Source: CAIMFV01 sp040757715 (lineage in GTDB: Bacteria; Pseudomonadota; Alphaproteobacteria; Caulobacterales; Caulobacteraceae). From it: a DNA stretch of 64,000 bases. Positions within the stretch are counted from its first letter, which is position 1; each line of letters starts with the position of its first letter. The translations under genes and the position numbers were made by a program. The notes beneath the pieces are model-generated. The model saw only the letters and a list, made by a program, of their open reading frames with translations, did no database searches and had not been told where the DNA came from. The stretch is taken from NCBI GenBank assembly GCA_040757715.1, contig JBFLWS010000005.1:124001-188000 (forward strand), given 5' to 3'. This document shows positions 17,342 through 25,063 of the stretch, in pieces.

Positions 17342-17411
17342 CGGGTCGTCTGCGATCCGGATCGTCGGCCTTGGCCTTGAGCGATCCGGTCGATGGTGTC
17401 GATCGGTCGCC

Positions 17412-17684
17412 CTACTCGGCGGCTGCCATGGCGGCGGGTACGATGTTCACGTAGGTGCGGTCGTCACGCTTGGTGATGAACTTCACCGCGCCGTCCACGG
17501 TGGCGAACAGGGTATGATCCCGGCCCATGCCGCAATTCTCGCCCGGCCAGAACTTGGTGCCGCGCTGGCGCACGATGATGGAGCCGGCCGACACTTGCTG
17601 GCCGCCGAAGCGCTTCACGCCTAGGCGCTTGCTTTCGGAATCGCGACCGTTGCGGGACGAACCGCCAGATTTTTTGTGAGCCAT
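17412..17684 (-). CDS. rpmA: 50S ribosomal protein bL27
   Basis: bL27 is a 90-residue ribosomal protein whose N-terminal tail reaches the peptidyl transferase centre. The sequence MAHKKSGGSSRNGRDSESKRLG and the following GGQQVSAGSIIVRQRGTKFWPG are diagnostic. The N-terminus starts directly with the mature-type AHKK, without the cleavable extension seen in Firmicutes. It follows rplU by 30 bp on the same strand and is followed by a strong terminator. Confidence 0.97.
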   Translation of the reverse strand: MAHKKSGGSSRNGRDSESKRLGVKRFGGQQVSAGSIIVRQRGTKFWPGENCGMGRDHTLFATVDGAVKFITKRDDRTYVNIVPAAMAAAE

Positions 17685-17714
17685 GGGTCGGTCTCTCTAG
17701 CTAGGGTCAGTCGT

Positions 17715-18344
17715 TCAGGCTTCGCTGTCGTCAGCCGCGGCGTCGTCCGCCTTGGCCTTCTTGGCGCGGGTCTTCTTGGGGGCCGCAGCCTCTTCAGCAG
17801 CGGCTTCGGGAGCAGCTTCCACTTGGGCGGCCTCGGCGGCGGTCACGGCCTCTTCGGCCTCCACCTTCTTGGCGCGGGTCTTCTTCGGAGCGGCTTCTTC
17901 CACCGCCGGAGCGGGGGCGGCTTCGGCGGCCACTTCCACTGCTTCGCCGCGGGGGGCGAGGCCGCGGGCGCGGGCGTCGAGCACGGCCTTCGGGGTCAGG
18001 TCCACCACGCCGTCCCAGTTGGCTTCCAGGCCGCCGCCGGCGAGGCCGGTGACGCGCAGCACGGTTTCGAACTGGCGATGGCCGCGGGTGCGACGATAGC
18101 CGTGACGGCGGATCTTCTTGAAGATGCGCACCTTCTCGCCCTTGCGGGTTTCGACGAGGGTGGCGTGCACCACGCCGCCGTCCACCAGCGGGGCGCCGAC
18201 CACGGTCTGGCCTTCGCCGCCCACCAGCAGCACCTGGTCGAACGCGACCTTGGCGCCGACATCGCCGTCAAGCTTCTCGACCACGAGCAGATCGCCCGGT
18301 TGGACCCGGTACTGTTTGCCGCCGGTTTGGATCACCGCGTACAT
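17715..18344 (-). CDS. rplU: 50S ribosomal protein bL21 with a long acidic/basic C-terminal extension
   Basis: The first 100 residues are a normal bL21 (MYAVIQTGGKQYRVQPGD, KIRRHGYRRTRGHRQ). The ATG at 18344 is chosen because it matches the bL21 N-terminus; the frame is open much further upstream. The remaining roughly 105 residues are unusual: a short LTPKAVLDARARGLAP segment, then an Ala/Glu-rich tail carrying two APKKTRAKK repeats like histone-H1 tails, ending DDAAADDSEA. E. coli bL21 has 103 residues, so this one is about twice as long. Similar extensions are known in some alphaproteobacteria; their role is not established. rpmA follows. Confidence 0.95.
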   Translation of the reverse strand: MYAVIQTGGKQYRVQPGDLLVVEKLDGDVGAKVAFDQVLLVGGEGQTVVGAPLVDGGVVHATLVETRKGEKVRIFKKIRRHGYRRTRGHRQFETVLRVTGLAGGGLEANWDGVVDLTPKAVLDARARGLAPRGEAVEVAAEAAPAPAVEEAAPKKTRAKKVEAEEAVTAAEAAQVEAAPEAAAEEAAAPKKTRAKKAKADDAAADDSEA

Positions 18345-18537
18345 GGGGCGGACGCCTTCTTGGTTTCGTGCGGCCCGGTGAAGGGCCGTTGCGCAAAAAT
18401 GAGTGCGCCCGCGAGAGAGCCCGCGGGCGAGAGCGGCGGAATATACTCGGGCGCGTTCCTGAGTCAACGATCGTAAAGCGCCGATCCTACGATTGGCGCC
18501 TCTTTCCTCGCGCGCGGCGAAGGGCCATGTTCCGCCC

Positions 18538-19641
18538 ATGACCGATACGCTTCCCGAAACCGCCGCGCCTCCCGCCGCCGACGCCGACCTGACCCCCGTC
18601 ACCGTGCTCACCGGCTATCTCGGCGCGGGCAAGACCACCTTGCTCAATCGTATCCTCACTGAGGACCATGGCAAACGCTACGCCGTCATCGTCAATGAGT
18701 TCGGCGAGATCGGCATCGACAACGACCTCGTGGTGGGCGCCGACGAGGAAGTGTTCGAGATGAACAACGGCTGCGTCTGCTGCACCGTGCGCGGCGACCT
18801 GATCCGCATCCTCACCGGCCTGATGCGCCGCCAGACCAGCGCGAAGCGCCGCTTCGACGCCATCATCGTCGAGACCACCGGCCTCGCCGATCCCGGTCCC
18901 GTGGCCCAGACCTTCTTCGTCGACGAGGACGTGCGCGGCAAGACCCGGCTCGACAGCGTCACCACCCTGGTGGACGCCAGGCACGTGATGCTGCGCCTGG
19001 ACGACAGCCGCGAGGCCCGCGAACAGGTGGCCTTCGCCGACCAGATCATCCTCAACAAGACCGACCTCGTCAGCGAGGCCGAGCTTGCGGCGGTGGAGGC
19101 GCGGCTGAAGCGGCTCAATCCGCTCGCCCCCATCCATCGGGCGCAGAAGGCCAATGTGCCGCTCGATCTGATTCTCGGCCGGCGCAGCTTTGACCTCAAT
19201 CGCATCGTCGAGCTGGAGCCGGAGTTCCTCAACCCGCCCCACGGCGCGCCAGGCCATGTGCACGACGACCACTGCGGCCATGACCACCATGACCATGATC
19301 ATGGTCACGACCACCATCACCACCACGACCATGTGCACGACGACGACATCAAGGGCGTGGCCCTGAGCCTCGATACGCCTGTGGATGGCGAGCGCTTCAC
19401 CCGCTGGCTGAACGAGGTGTTGCAGGCGCAAGGGCCGGATATCCTGCGCGCCAAGGGCATTCTCGACGTGAAGGGCGAGGAGCAGCGCCTGGTGTTCCAG
19501 GCCGTGCACATGATCCTCGACGGCGAGCTGCAACGCCGCTGGCGCGCGGACGAGCGGCGCTATTCGCGCCTCGTCTTCATCGGCCGCAACCTCAATGAAG
19601 CGGCCTTGCGCAAAGGGTTCGAGGGGACGGTGGCGGGGTAA
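18538..19641 (+). CDS. CobW/COG0523 family GTPase, putative metallochaperone
   Basis: This 367-residue G3E GTPase has Walker A GYLGAGKTT, the CxCC metal motif in GCVCCTVRGD, a switch/Walker B (IIVETTGLADPGP) and the base-specifying NKTD. Between the GTPase domain and the C-terminal CobW_C domain (VFQAVHMILDG, RLVFIGRNL) is a 30-residue His/Asp stretch with 16 histidines (nucleotides about 19254-19347), probably a zinc or other metal reservoir. The start at ATG 18538 is the first Met matching the family. It is divergent from rplU. Whether it serves zinc, cobalt or another metal is not shown; no Zur box was recognised. Confidence 0.88.
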   Translation: MTDTLPETAAPPAADADLTPVTVLTGYLGAGKTTLLNRILTEDHGKRYAVIVNEFGEIGIDNDLVVGADEEVFEMNNGCVCCTVRGDLIRILTGLMRRQTSAKRRFDAIIVETTGLADPGPVAQTFFVDEDVRGKTRLDSVTTLVDARHVMLRLDDSREAREQVAFADQIILNKTDLVSEAELAAVEARLKRLNPLAPIHRAQKANVPLDLILGRRSFDLNRIVELEPEFLNPPHGAPGHVHDDHCGHDHHDHDHGHDHHHHHDHVHDDDIKGVALSLDTPVDGERFTRWLNEVLQAQGPDILRAKGILDVKGEEQRLVFQAVHMILDGELQRRWRADERRYSRLVFIGRNLNEAALRKGFEGTVAG

Positions 19642-19662
19642 GCCGCCTCCACATCCGCTAAA

Positions 19663-19765
19663 TCCCGGCGTGAAGCCGGGACCTAGGTCCGTCTAGGGCC
19701 CGCCAAGTTGGAAAGCCCAATCTTCAAGATGGAAAGTCCTGGGTCCCTGCTTTTCGCAGGGATTG
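19663..19765 (+). repeat. CCTAGG-type hairpin repeat, family B
   Basis: TCCCGGCGTGAAGCCGGGACCTAGG begins the element, followed by a middle AAGTTGGAAAGCCCAATCTTCAAG segment and a second hairpin CCCTGCTTTTCGCAGGG. A close relative occurs at 49211-49300, with shorter versions near 51435 and 54720. Confidence 0.75.
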
Positions 19766-19824
19766 AACGGTAAAAATTTGCACGCGCGCAGCGGGGCTCG
19801 ATCCCAGCAGATGCACGCGCAAAC

Positions 19825-19855
19825 AAAAACCCCCGCCGTTGCGGGCGGGGGTTTT
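19825..19855 (-). terminator. Intrinsic terminator, bidirectional
   Basis: CCCCCGCC and GGCGGGGG form an 8-bp stem around a 6-nt loop, flanked by AAAAA on the left and TTTT on the right. It can terminate the minus-strand exbD transcript, ending 23 bp upstream of this site, and any plus-strand transcript from the CobW-type gene. Confidence 0.9.
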
Positions 19856-19877
19856 CAGAACACTTAGGCGTTCGAAA

Positions 19878-20333
19878 TCAGCCGACGATGTCTTCGGTGA
19901 TCAGGGCGATCTTGTAGTAGCCGCCGTCCTGAAGCTTGTTCACGACGTTCATGAAGGCGAGGTACTTCACTTCCGTATCGGCGCGGATGAAGACGATCTC
20001 TTCCTTCGGGTCGGGGCGGCCGATCACGGCCGGCAGGTCGTTGGTGAGGTTGTCGAGCGGCTCGGGGTGCATGTTGTCGCCGCGGCCGAGGTACATGACC
20101 CCGGACTTTTGCAGCGAAATCACCACCGGCGGCTTCGGCTTCACATTGGGGTCCTTCGGCGGGGTCGCCGGCGGCAGGTCGAGCTTGATCGACAGGGTGG
20201 CCAGCGGCGCCGACACCATGAAAATGATCAGCAGCACCAGCATGACGTCCACGAACGGCGTCACGTTGATGTCGGCGTTCTGGCCAAGCTGGAACTTGCG
20301 GTGTGCCCCGTCCGGGACGATCTTTCCCGCCAT
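19878..20333 (-). CDS. ExbD/TolR family biopolymer transport protein
   Basis: ExbD/TolR proteins form proton-driven motors with an ExbB/TolQ partner to energise outer-membrane transporters. The protein has a short cytoplasmic N-terminus, one membrane helix (INVTPFVDVMLVLLIIFMVSAPL) containing the essential proton-carrying Asp in VDVMLVLL, and a periplasmic domain. About 151 residues is normal. The ATG at 20333 has GGGAGAG in front. No exbB/tolQ or tonB gene is next to it, so it is an orphan here; the partner must be encoded elsewhere. A strong terminator follows. Confidence 0.9.
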   Translation of the reverse strand: MAGKIVPDGAHRKFQLGQNADINVTPFVDVMLVLLIIFMVSAPLATLSIKLDLPPATPPKDPNVKPKPPVVISLQKSGVMYLGRGDNMHPEPLDNLTNDLPAVIGRPDPKEEIVFIRADTEVKYLAFMNVVNKLQDGGYYKIALITEDIVG

Positions 20334-20495
20334 CAACTCTCTCCCAATGCCGCCACTTGGCGGGTTCTTTCCAAAAAGGACGATGCAAAGGTCGCCCGAA
20401 AATGCGGCCGCAGTAAAGGCCGATCTCGGGGAGACCGCATAGCATTATCCCCTCGGGGTTGACCACCCCGTTAAAGCTGACCTTATGCCAGCCTG

Positions 20496-21473
20496 ATGAA
20501 TAAGCTGTTTGCATCCGATTTCGGCGCCTTCGTGGTGGAGGTCCTGTTCACGCGCTTCGGCGCGGCCTTTGTGATGGCCGACGGGTCCGTGCGATTCACG
20601 TCCGGCGAATCGCATGAGGCCCATGACGGGGCGGCGCTCTGCGCTGTGCTCCTCCCTTCCGGCGAGGGGGTGATCAGCGGCGGCGACGACGGGCGGGTGA
20701 AGTTGACCACCCTGGCCGGCTCCACCGAGCTCGCCGATCTTTCCGGCAAGTGGATCGACGCCCTGGCCGTGAGCGGGGAAAGCAACCTCCTCGCCTTCGC
20801 CACGGGTCGCGACGTGCATGTGCGGGACCTGACGTCCGCCAGTTTCCAGCGAAGGTTCGCCCACGAGCGAGCCGTGGCCTCGCTCAGCTTCGACCCCAAG
20901 GGCCGGCGTCTCGCCTGCGCCACCTATGGCGGGGTCGTCCTGTGGTACGCCCGCATCGCCGAGCAGAAGCCGCAGATGTTGAAATGGGCCGGTTCGCACG
21001 TGCTGGTGCGCTACAGCCCGGACGGTCGTTTCATCATGTCCTCCATGCAGGAGAACGCCCTGCACGGCTGGCGCGTGGCCGACAACAAGGACATGCGCAT
21101 GGGCGGCTATCCGGCCAAGGTGAAGTCGCTGGCCTTCTTGTCCAAGGGCGCGCTGATGGCCACCTCCGGCGCCCCCGGCGTGGTGGTGTGGCCCTTCGCC
21201 GGCGCCAATGGCCCCATGGGCAAGGACGCGGTGGAGATCGGCGTCGATGAGAGCTCGCTCGTCGTCCGCACGGCGGGGGAGGCGGCGGGCTCGCGCCTCG
21301 CCGCGGGGCTCTCGGACGGACGGGTGTGGACCTGCGACCTCAAGGGCGCCGGCATCGACTATCTGAAGGCGGAGAAGGGCCCGCCCATCTCCGCCCTCGC
21401 CGTCAGCGACGACGGCCGCCTCGTGGCCTATGGCGATGAAGATGGCGGGGCGGCGGTGGTCGAAGTGGGGTGA
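20496..21473 (+). CDS. WD40-like beta-propeller protein
   Basis: The 325-residue protein is made of degenerate WD40-type blades: AVLLPSGEGVISGGDDGRVKL, SLSFDPKGRRLACATYGGVVLWY, VRYSPDGRFIMSSMQENALHGWRV and LAVSDDGRLVAYGDEDGG. About seven blades can be traced, enough for one propeller. There is no signal peptide, so it should be cytoplasmic and act as a scaffold. Similar single-propeller proteins are conserved in Caulobacterales and relatives without a defined role. It is divergent from exbD, with 162 bp between the starts. Confidence 0.72.
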   Translation: MNKLFASDFGAFVVEVLFTRFGAAFVMADGSVRFTSGESHEAHDGAALCAVLLPSGEGVISGGDDGRVKLTTLAGSTELADLSGKWIDALAVSGESNLLAFATGRDVHVRDLTSASFQRRFAHERAVASLSFDPKGRRLACATYGGVVLWYARIAEQKPQMLKWAGSHVLVRYSPDGRFIMSSMQENALHGWRVADNKDMRMGGYPAKVKSLAFLSKGALMATSGAPGVVVWPFAGANGPMGKDAVEIGVDESSLVVRTAGEAAGSRLAAGLSDGRVWTCDLKGAGIDYLKAEKGPPISALAVSDDGRLVAYGDEDGGAAVVEVG

Positions 21474-21550
21474 ACCAAAGCCGATCATCCCGGCCGTTGC
21501 GCCGATGCCCCTGGCGTCCACCTCTTGAACCTTGCCAGACAACCAGGACT

Positions 21551-21663
21551 CCCTTCCCCCCTGGAGGGGGAAGGGTAGGGGATGGGGGGGGACGAGCGCA
21601 GCGAGCGTGGCGTCCAGCTGGACCACCCCCTCTCCCGACCTCTCCCCCTTCAAGGGGGAGAGG
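21551..21663 (+). repeat. Intergenic double-hairpin repeat, family A, copy 2
   Basis: It has the same layout as copy 1: CCCTTCCCCC...GGGGGAAGGG, linker with GACGAGCGCAGCGAGC and GTCCAGCTGGACC, then CTCTCCCCCTTCAAGGGGGAGAG. It fills the space between the convergent WD40-like and penicillin-binding protein genes. Confidence 0.9.
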
Positions 21664-21735
21664 TCAAGCACATCATCCGCTCATCATCGTGGATATAGCC
21701 ATCGAGTTGCAGTCGCGCGAAACGCTGTGAAGCCC

Positions 21736-23694
21736 CTACGGCCTTCCGGTCCGCGCATCGCGTTCGAACTCTTCGGCGAGGCCCGCATAGAAGGCGTCCC
21801 TGGGATCGGCCTTGGCCACCGCCCGGTCGAACCCCCTCGGCGCTAGGCCCTCGTGCGCGGCGAGCATGAACTGGCGCCAGACCTGCGCCGGGCCCTCGCC
21901 CCCCGCCACGCCCTTCATCGGCCGGCCGCGATCATCCCCCATCCACACCCCGCACACCCAGTCGGGGGTGAAGCCCACGAACCAGGCGTCGCGATAGTTC
22001 TGGCTGGTGCCGGTCTTGCCCGCCGCCGGGCGATCCAGCGCGGCGCGCCGGCCCGTGCCATAGGGCGCCTCGATCACCCCCTTCAGCATCTGGGTGAGGG
22101 TGGCCGCCCGCCGTTCGTCATAGACCGCCTCGGCCGGGCGGGGATTGCGGCGATAGAGAATATCGCCCCGCGCATTGGCGATGCTTTCGATGAGATAGGG
22201 CTGCACTCGCCCGCCGCCGCTCTGCACCACCTGATAGGCGCTGGTCAGATCCAGGAGCGTGGTCTCATAGGCCCCGAGCGCCAGGGGCAGGTCCGGATGG
22301 GCGGGGATGTCCTTCAGGCCAAAGCGGCGGGCGAGCTCGGCCACCCGCTCGACCCCGATCTCGCTGGTCACCCGCACGGCCACGGTGTTGATGGAGCGGG
22401 CGAGCGCCTCGGCCAGGGTGACGTTGCCGATATAGAGCCCGTCGGCGTTCACGGGGGCGTAGTCGCCGATGCGCACCGGGGCGTCGGGGCGCACATCGTC
22501 CGGCGCAAGGCCCGCCTCCAGTGCCGCCGCATAGACGAAGGGCTTGAAGGCCGAGCCGGGCTGGCGCCTCGCCTGGGTCGCGCGATCGAACGGGCTGTCG
22601 CGGTGATCAAGCCCGCCCACCAGGGCCCGCACTCCGCCGTCGGGGGCCAGCGCCACCAGGGCCGCCTCGCTCGCCCCTCGCGCTGAGAACTGCGCCACGC
22701 CGGCGCGCACGGCCCTCGCCGCCTCGGTCTGCAAGCGCGGGTCCACCGCGAGGCGCACCACCAGGTCCGGCGGCGGGTTGGCGAGGAGGGTCTTGGCCTC
22801 CTTGGCGGCGAGATCGAGCACATAGCCGAAGTCGCCCTCGGTGGAGGCCTCCTCCGCCAACACCGGCGGGTGGGCGAGGGCGTAGGCTGCGTCGGCCGGG
22901 CTGATCCAGCCCTCCTGCTGCATGGCGCTGAGCACATGGCGCGAGCGGCCAATGGCGGCGGCGAGGTCATTGGCCGGATCAAGCCTTGTGGGCGCCTTGG
23001 GGAGGGCGGCCAACAAGGCCGCCTCGGCGAGGCTGAGCTTGCCCGCCGGCTTGCCGAAATAGGTCTGGGCCGCCGCCTCCACCCCATAGGCGCCGCCGCC
23101 AAAATAGATGCGGTTGAGATAGAGCTCTAAGATCTCGTCCTTGCTCATCATGCCCTCGATGCGCAGGGCGAGCGCCGCCTCCTGCAGCTTGCGCCGCAAG
23201 GACTGTTCGGGGGTGAGGAAGATGTTGCGCGCCACCTGCTGGGTGATGGTGGAGCCGCCCTGCACCACGCGGTGCGCGCCGAGGTCCGCCTTCAGCGCTC
23301 GCAGTACGGAGCTCAAATCCACCCCGCCATGATGATAGAAGCGCCGGTCCTCAGCGGCGAGGAAGGCCTGCGGCAAGTACTTGGGCATGGCCTTCAGCGG
23401 CACGGGCGGGCCATGGCGCGGCCCGCGCTGGCCGATCAGCTGGCCCCGATAGTCGAGGAAGGTCGCCCCCGGCGGCCGGTTCAGCGACCACAGCGCCGCC
23501 TTGTCGGGGATGGGGGGCAGCTCGGCGAAGGCCAGGCGCCACACCCACAGCCCCACCAAGACGAGCACCAACAGCGCCCCCACCGCCACGGCCACGATGG
23601 CCCGCGACCGCGCCGCCCGGGCGAGCGCCGCGCGGTTCCACAGGTCCGCACGGATGGCGGGCGGCCGAGGCGGGGTGGGCGGCGGTACGGTCAC
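21736..23694 (-). CDS. Class A penicillin-binding protein (bifunctional transglycosylase/transpeptidase)
   Basis: This enzyme polymerises and crosslinks peptidoglycan in the periplasm. A short Pro-rich cytoplasmic tail is followed by a membrane anchor (AIVAVAVGALLVLVLVGLWVW). The GT51 domain has the catalytic Glu in AAEDRRFYHHGG and QGGSTITQQ; the transpeptidase domain has SxxK (PGSAFKPF), SxN (ARSINT) and KTG (GKTGTSQ). The GTG at 23694 is chosen because GGGAG precedes it; a TTG at 23715 is the alternative. About 652 residues is in the PBP1A/1C range but no BiPBP_C domain is seen. Which Caulobacter paralogue (Pbp1a, PbpX, PbpY, PbpZ, PbpC) it matches cannot be decided here. Confidence 0.93.
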   Translation of the reverse strand: MTVPPPTPPRPPAIRADLWNRAALARAARSRAIVAVAVGALLVLVLVGLWVWRLAFAELPPIPDKAALWSLNRPPGATFLDYRGQLIGQRGPRHGPPVPLKAMPKYLPQAFLAAEDRRFYHHGGVDLSSVLRALKADLGAHRVVQGGSTITQQVARNIFLTPEQSLRRKLQEAALALRIEGMMSKDEILELYLNRIYFGGGAYGVEAAAQTYFGKPAGKLSLAEAALLAALPKAPTRLDPANDLAAAIGRSRHVLSAMQQEGWISPADAAYALAHPPVLAEEASTEGDFGYVLDLAAKEAKTLLANPPPDLVVRLAVDPRLQTEAARAVRAGVAQFSARGASEAALVALAPDGGVRALVGGLDHRDSPFDRATQARRQPGSAFKPFVYAAALEAGLAPDDVRPDAPVRIGDYAPVNADGLYIGNVTLAEALARSINTVAVRVTSEIGVERVAELARRFGLKDIPAHPDLPLALGAYETTLLDLTSAYQVVQSGGGRVQPYLIESIANARGDILYRRNPRPAEAVYDERRAATLTQMLKGVIEAPYGTGRRAALDRPAAGKTGTSQNYRDAWFVGFTPDWVCGVWMGDDRGRPMKGVAGGEGPAQVWRQFMLAAHEGLAPRGFDRAVAKADPRDAFYAGLAEEFERDARTGRP

Positions 23695-23759
23695 GTGGCT
23701 CCCGAGCGAGGTCAATAAAGGGTGCGGCGGTTGCGCCCGAGCCCCATGGGCGTTACCCG

Positions 23760-24227
23760 ATGAAGATGGCGCAAAAACCCTTCTGGGAAATCAAAACTCT
23801 GCGGCAAATGACCGAGGAGGAGTGGGAAAGCCTCTGCGACGGCTGCGGGCGCTGCTGTCTGGTGCGCTTCGAGGACGAGGAGACCGGAGAGGTGTTCCCC
23901 ACCCACGTCTCCTGCAAGCTGTTTGATCCGCAGAGCTGCCGCTGCTCCAACTACGCCGAGCGGAAAAAGTTCGTGCCCGACTGCATCAAGCTCACCCCGC
24001 ATGAGGTGGAGCACCTCACCTGGATGCCCACCTCCTGCGCCTATCGCCGCCTGCACGAGGGGCGCGGCCTCGCCTCCTGGCACCCGCTCATCAGCGGCGA
24101 TCCGGAGAGCGTGCACAAGGCCGGCGTCAGCGTGCGCGGCAAGGTGTTCTCAGAACTCGCCCTCGCCGACCCCGAGGACGCCATCGACTTCCCCGCCCCA
24201 GAGCTGCTGGGGGACGGGCCGGAGTAG
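23760..24227 (+). CDS. YcgN/YkgJ-type cysteine cluster protein (UPF0260)
   Basis: The 155-residue protein starts KPFWEIKTLRQMTEEEWESLCDGCGRCCL, typical of the UPF0260 (YcgN) family. It has cysteines in CDGCGRCC, HVSCKLFD, CRCSNY, PDCIKL and TSCAYR, which fit a zinc- or Fe-S-binding cluster. Two in-frame ATGs (23760 and 23766) are possible starts. The function of the family is not established. It is divergent from the penicillin-binding protein and is the last gene before the AT-richer island. Confidence 0.87.
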   Translation: MKMAQKPFWEIKTLRQMTEEEWESLCDGCGRCCLVRFEDEETGEVFPTHVSCKLFDPQSCRCSNYAERKKFVPDCIKLTPHEVEHLTWMPTSCAYRRLHEGRGLASWHPLISGDPESVHKAGVSVRGKVFSELALADPEDAIDFPAPELLGDGPE

Positions 24228-24277
24228 GGGGTGGACCAAGGCTTGCAGGGACTTAACTAACGAGGTAGCCGAGAGCG

Positions 24278-25063
24278 ATGGAAATGCCGGGTATGCGCAA
24301 CCGCCATGAGGCCGCTGCAAAGGCAGCTCTCATCAACTACTTCCGCGCAAAAGGATCTATTGATGAGCAATCTGTCGTCATTTCAGAGCTCGAACTTCCA
24401 ACATGTGCTCGAAGAGCTGACCTTGTTTTGATCGGAGCCGACGTTACGGCAGTCGAGATAAAAACACATGTTGATTCGCTTGCACGCTTGCCCGAACAGA
24501 TCGGCACATTCTGCCGGGCATTCCCGTCTGTTTATGCCGCTGTAGCCACGGTACATGTGCAAAAAGCCATCACGCTCGTGCCCGAAGGGTGCGGCATTTT
24601 AGAACTGCAGAGCCGTGCTAATGGCCTACGCGTGGTCCTGCGTAAGAAGGCCAAGCGTTACACCAACCTCTCCATTCGCGAGCAAACAAGTCTACTCCCG
24701 GCGAAGGCTCTTGCGCGCGCCGTTCGATCTGCAGGAAAATTGATTGTTAAGGCGACGCGCAGACAGGAATTGGTCGTTGCCGCTCAATCCATCTCAACGA
24801 CTGAGTTGGCTCAATTTATCGAGATTTACTTGCGGGATAAGTATGAAACTACTTCCGCGCGCTTCAACGAGGCTACTAGCCATAGGCTTGTTTGCGCAGA
24901 CGATTTGACGCTATTGAGATTGTGGCCGTCGCGGCCAAAAGCAGCAACTGCTCTGGACCCAGATCAAGCTTTCTTCCAGTGGCTCGCTAACCGCAGCGGC
25001 CCGGAGGCCTTCGGCCCAATTCCGCAGGACGTGGCGACCCGATGGGCGACGGAAAGCGTCTAG
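24278..25063 (+). CDS. sce7726 family protein, putative PD-(D/E)XK-like nuclease
   Basis: The N-terminal 110 residues match the sce7726 family: RHEAAAKAALINYF, then VVISELELPTCARRADLVLIG, VTAVEIKTHVDSLARLPEQIGTFCRAF and a VYAAVATVH strand. The D...E-x-K arrangement (RADLVL and AVEIKT) resembles the active site of restriction-type PD-(D/E)XK nucleases, so a DNA-cleaving role is inferred. The C-terminal half is helical with no recognised domain. The gene is clearly less GC-rich than its left-hand neighbours. It is convergent with the beta-family gene and their 3' ends overlap by four bases. Nuclease activity is untested. Confidence 0.75.
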   Translation: MEMPGMRNRHEAAAKAALINYFRAKGSIDEQSVVISELELPTCARRADLVLIGADVTAVEIKTHVDSLARLPEQIGTFCRAFPSVYAAVATVHVQKAITLVPEGCGILELQSRANGLRVVLRKKAKRYTNLSIREQTSLLPAKALARAVRSAGKLIVKATRRQELVVAAQSISTTELAQFIEIYLRDKYETTSARFNEATSHRLVCADDLTLLRLWPSRPKAATALDPDQAFFQWLANRSGPEAFGPIPQDVATRWATESV

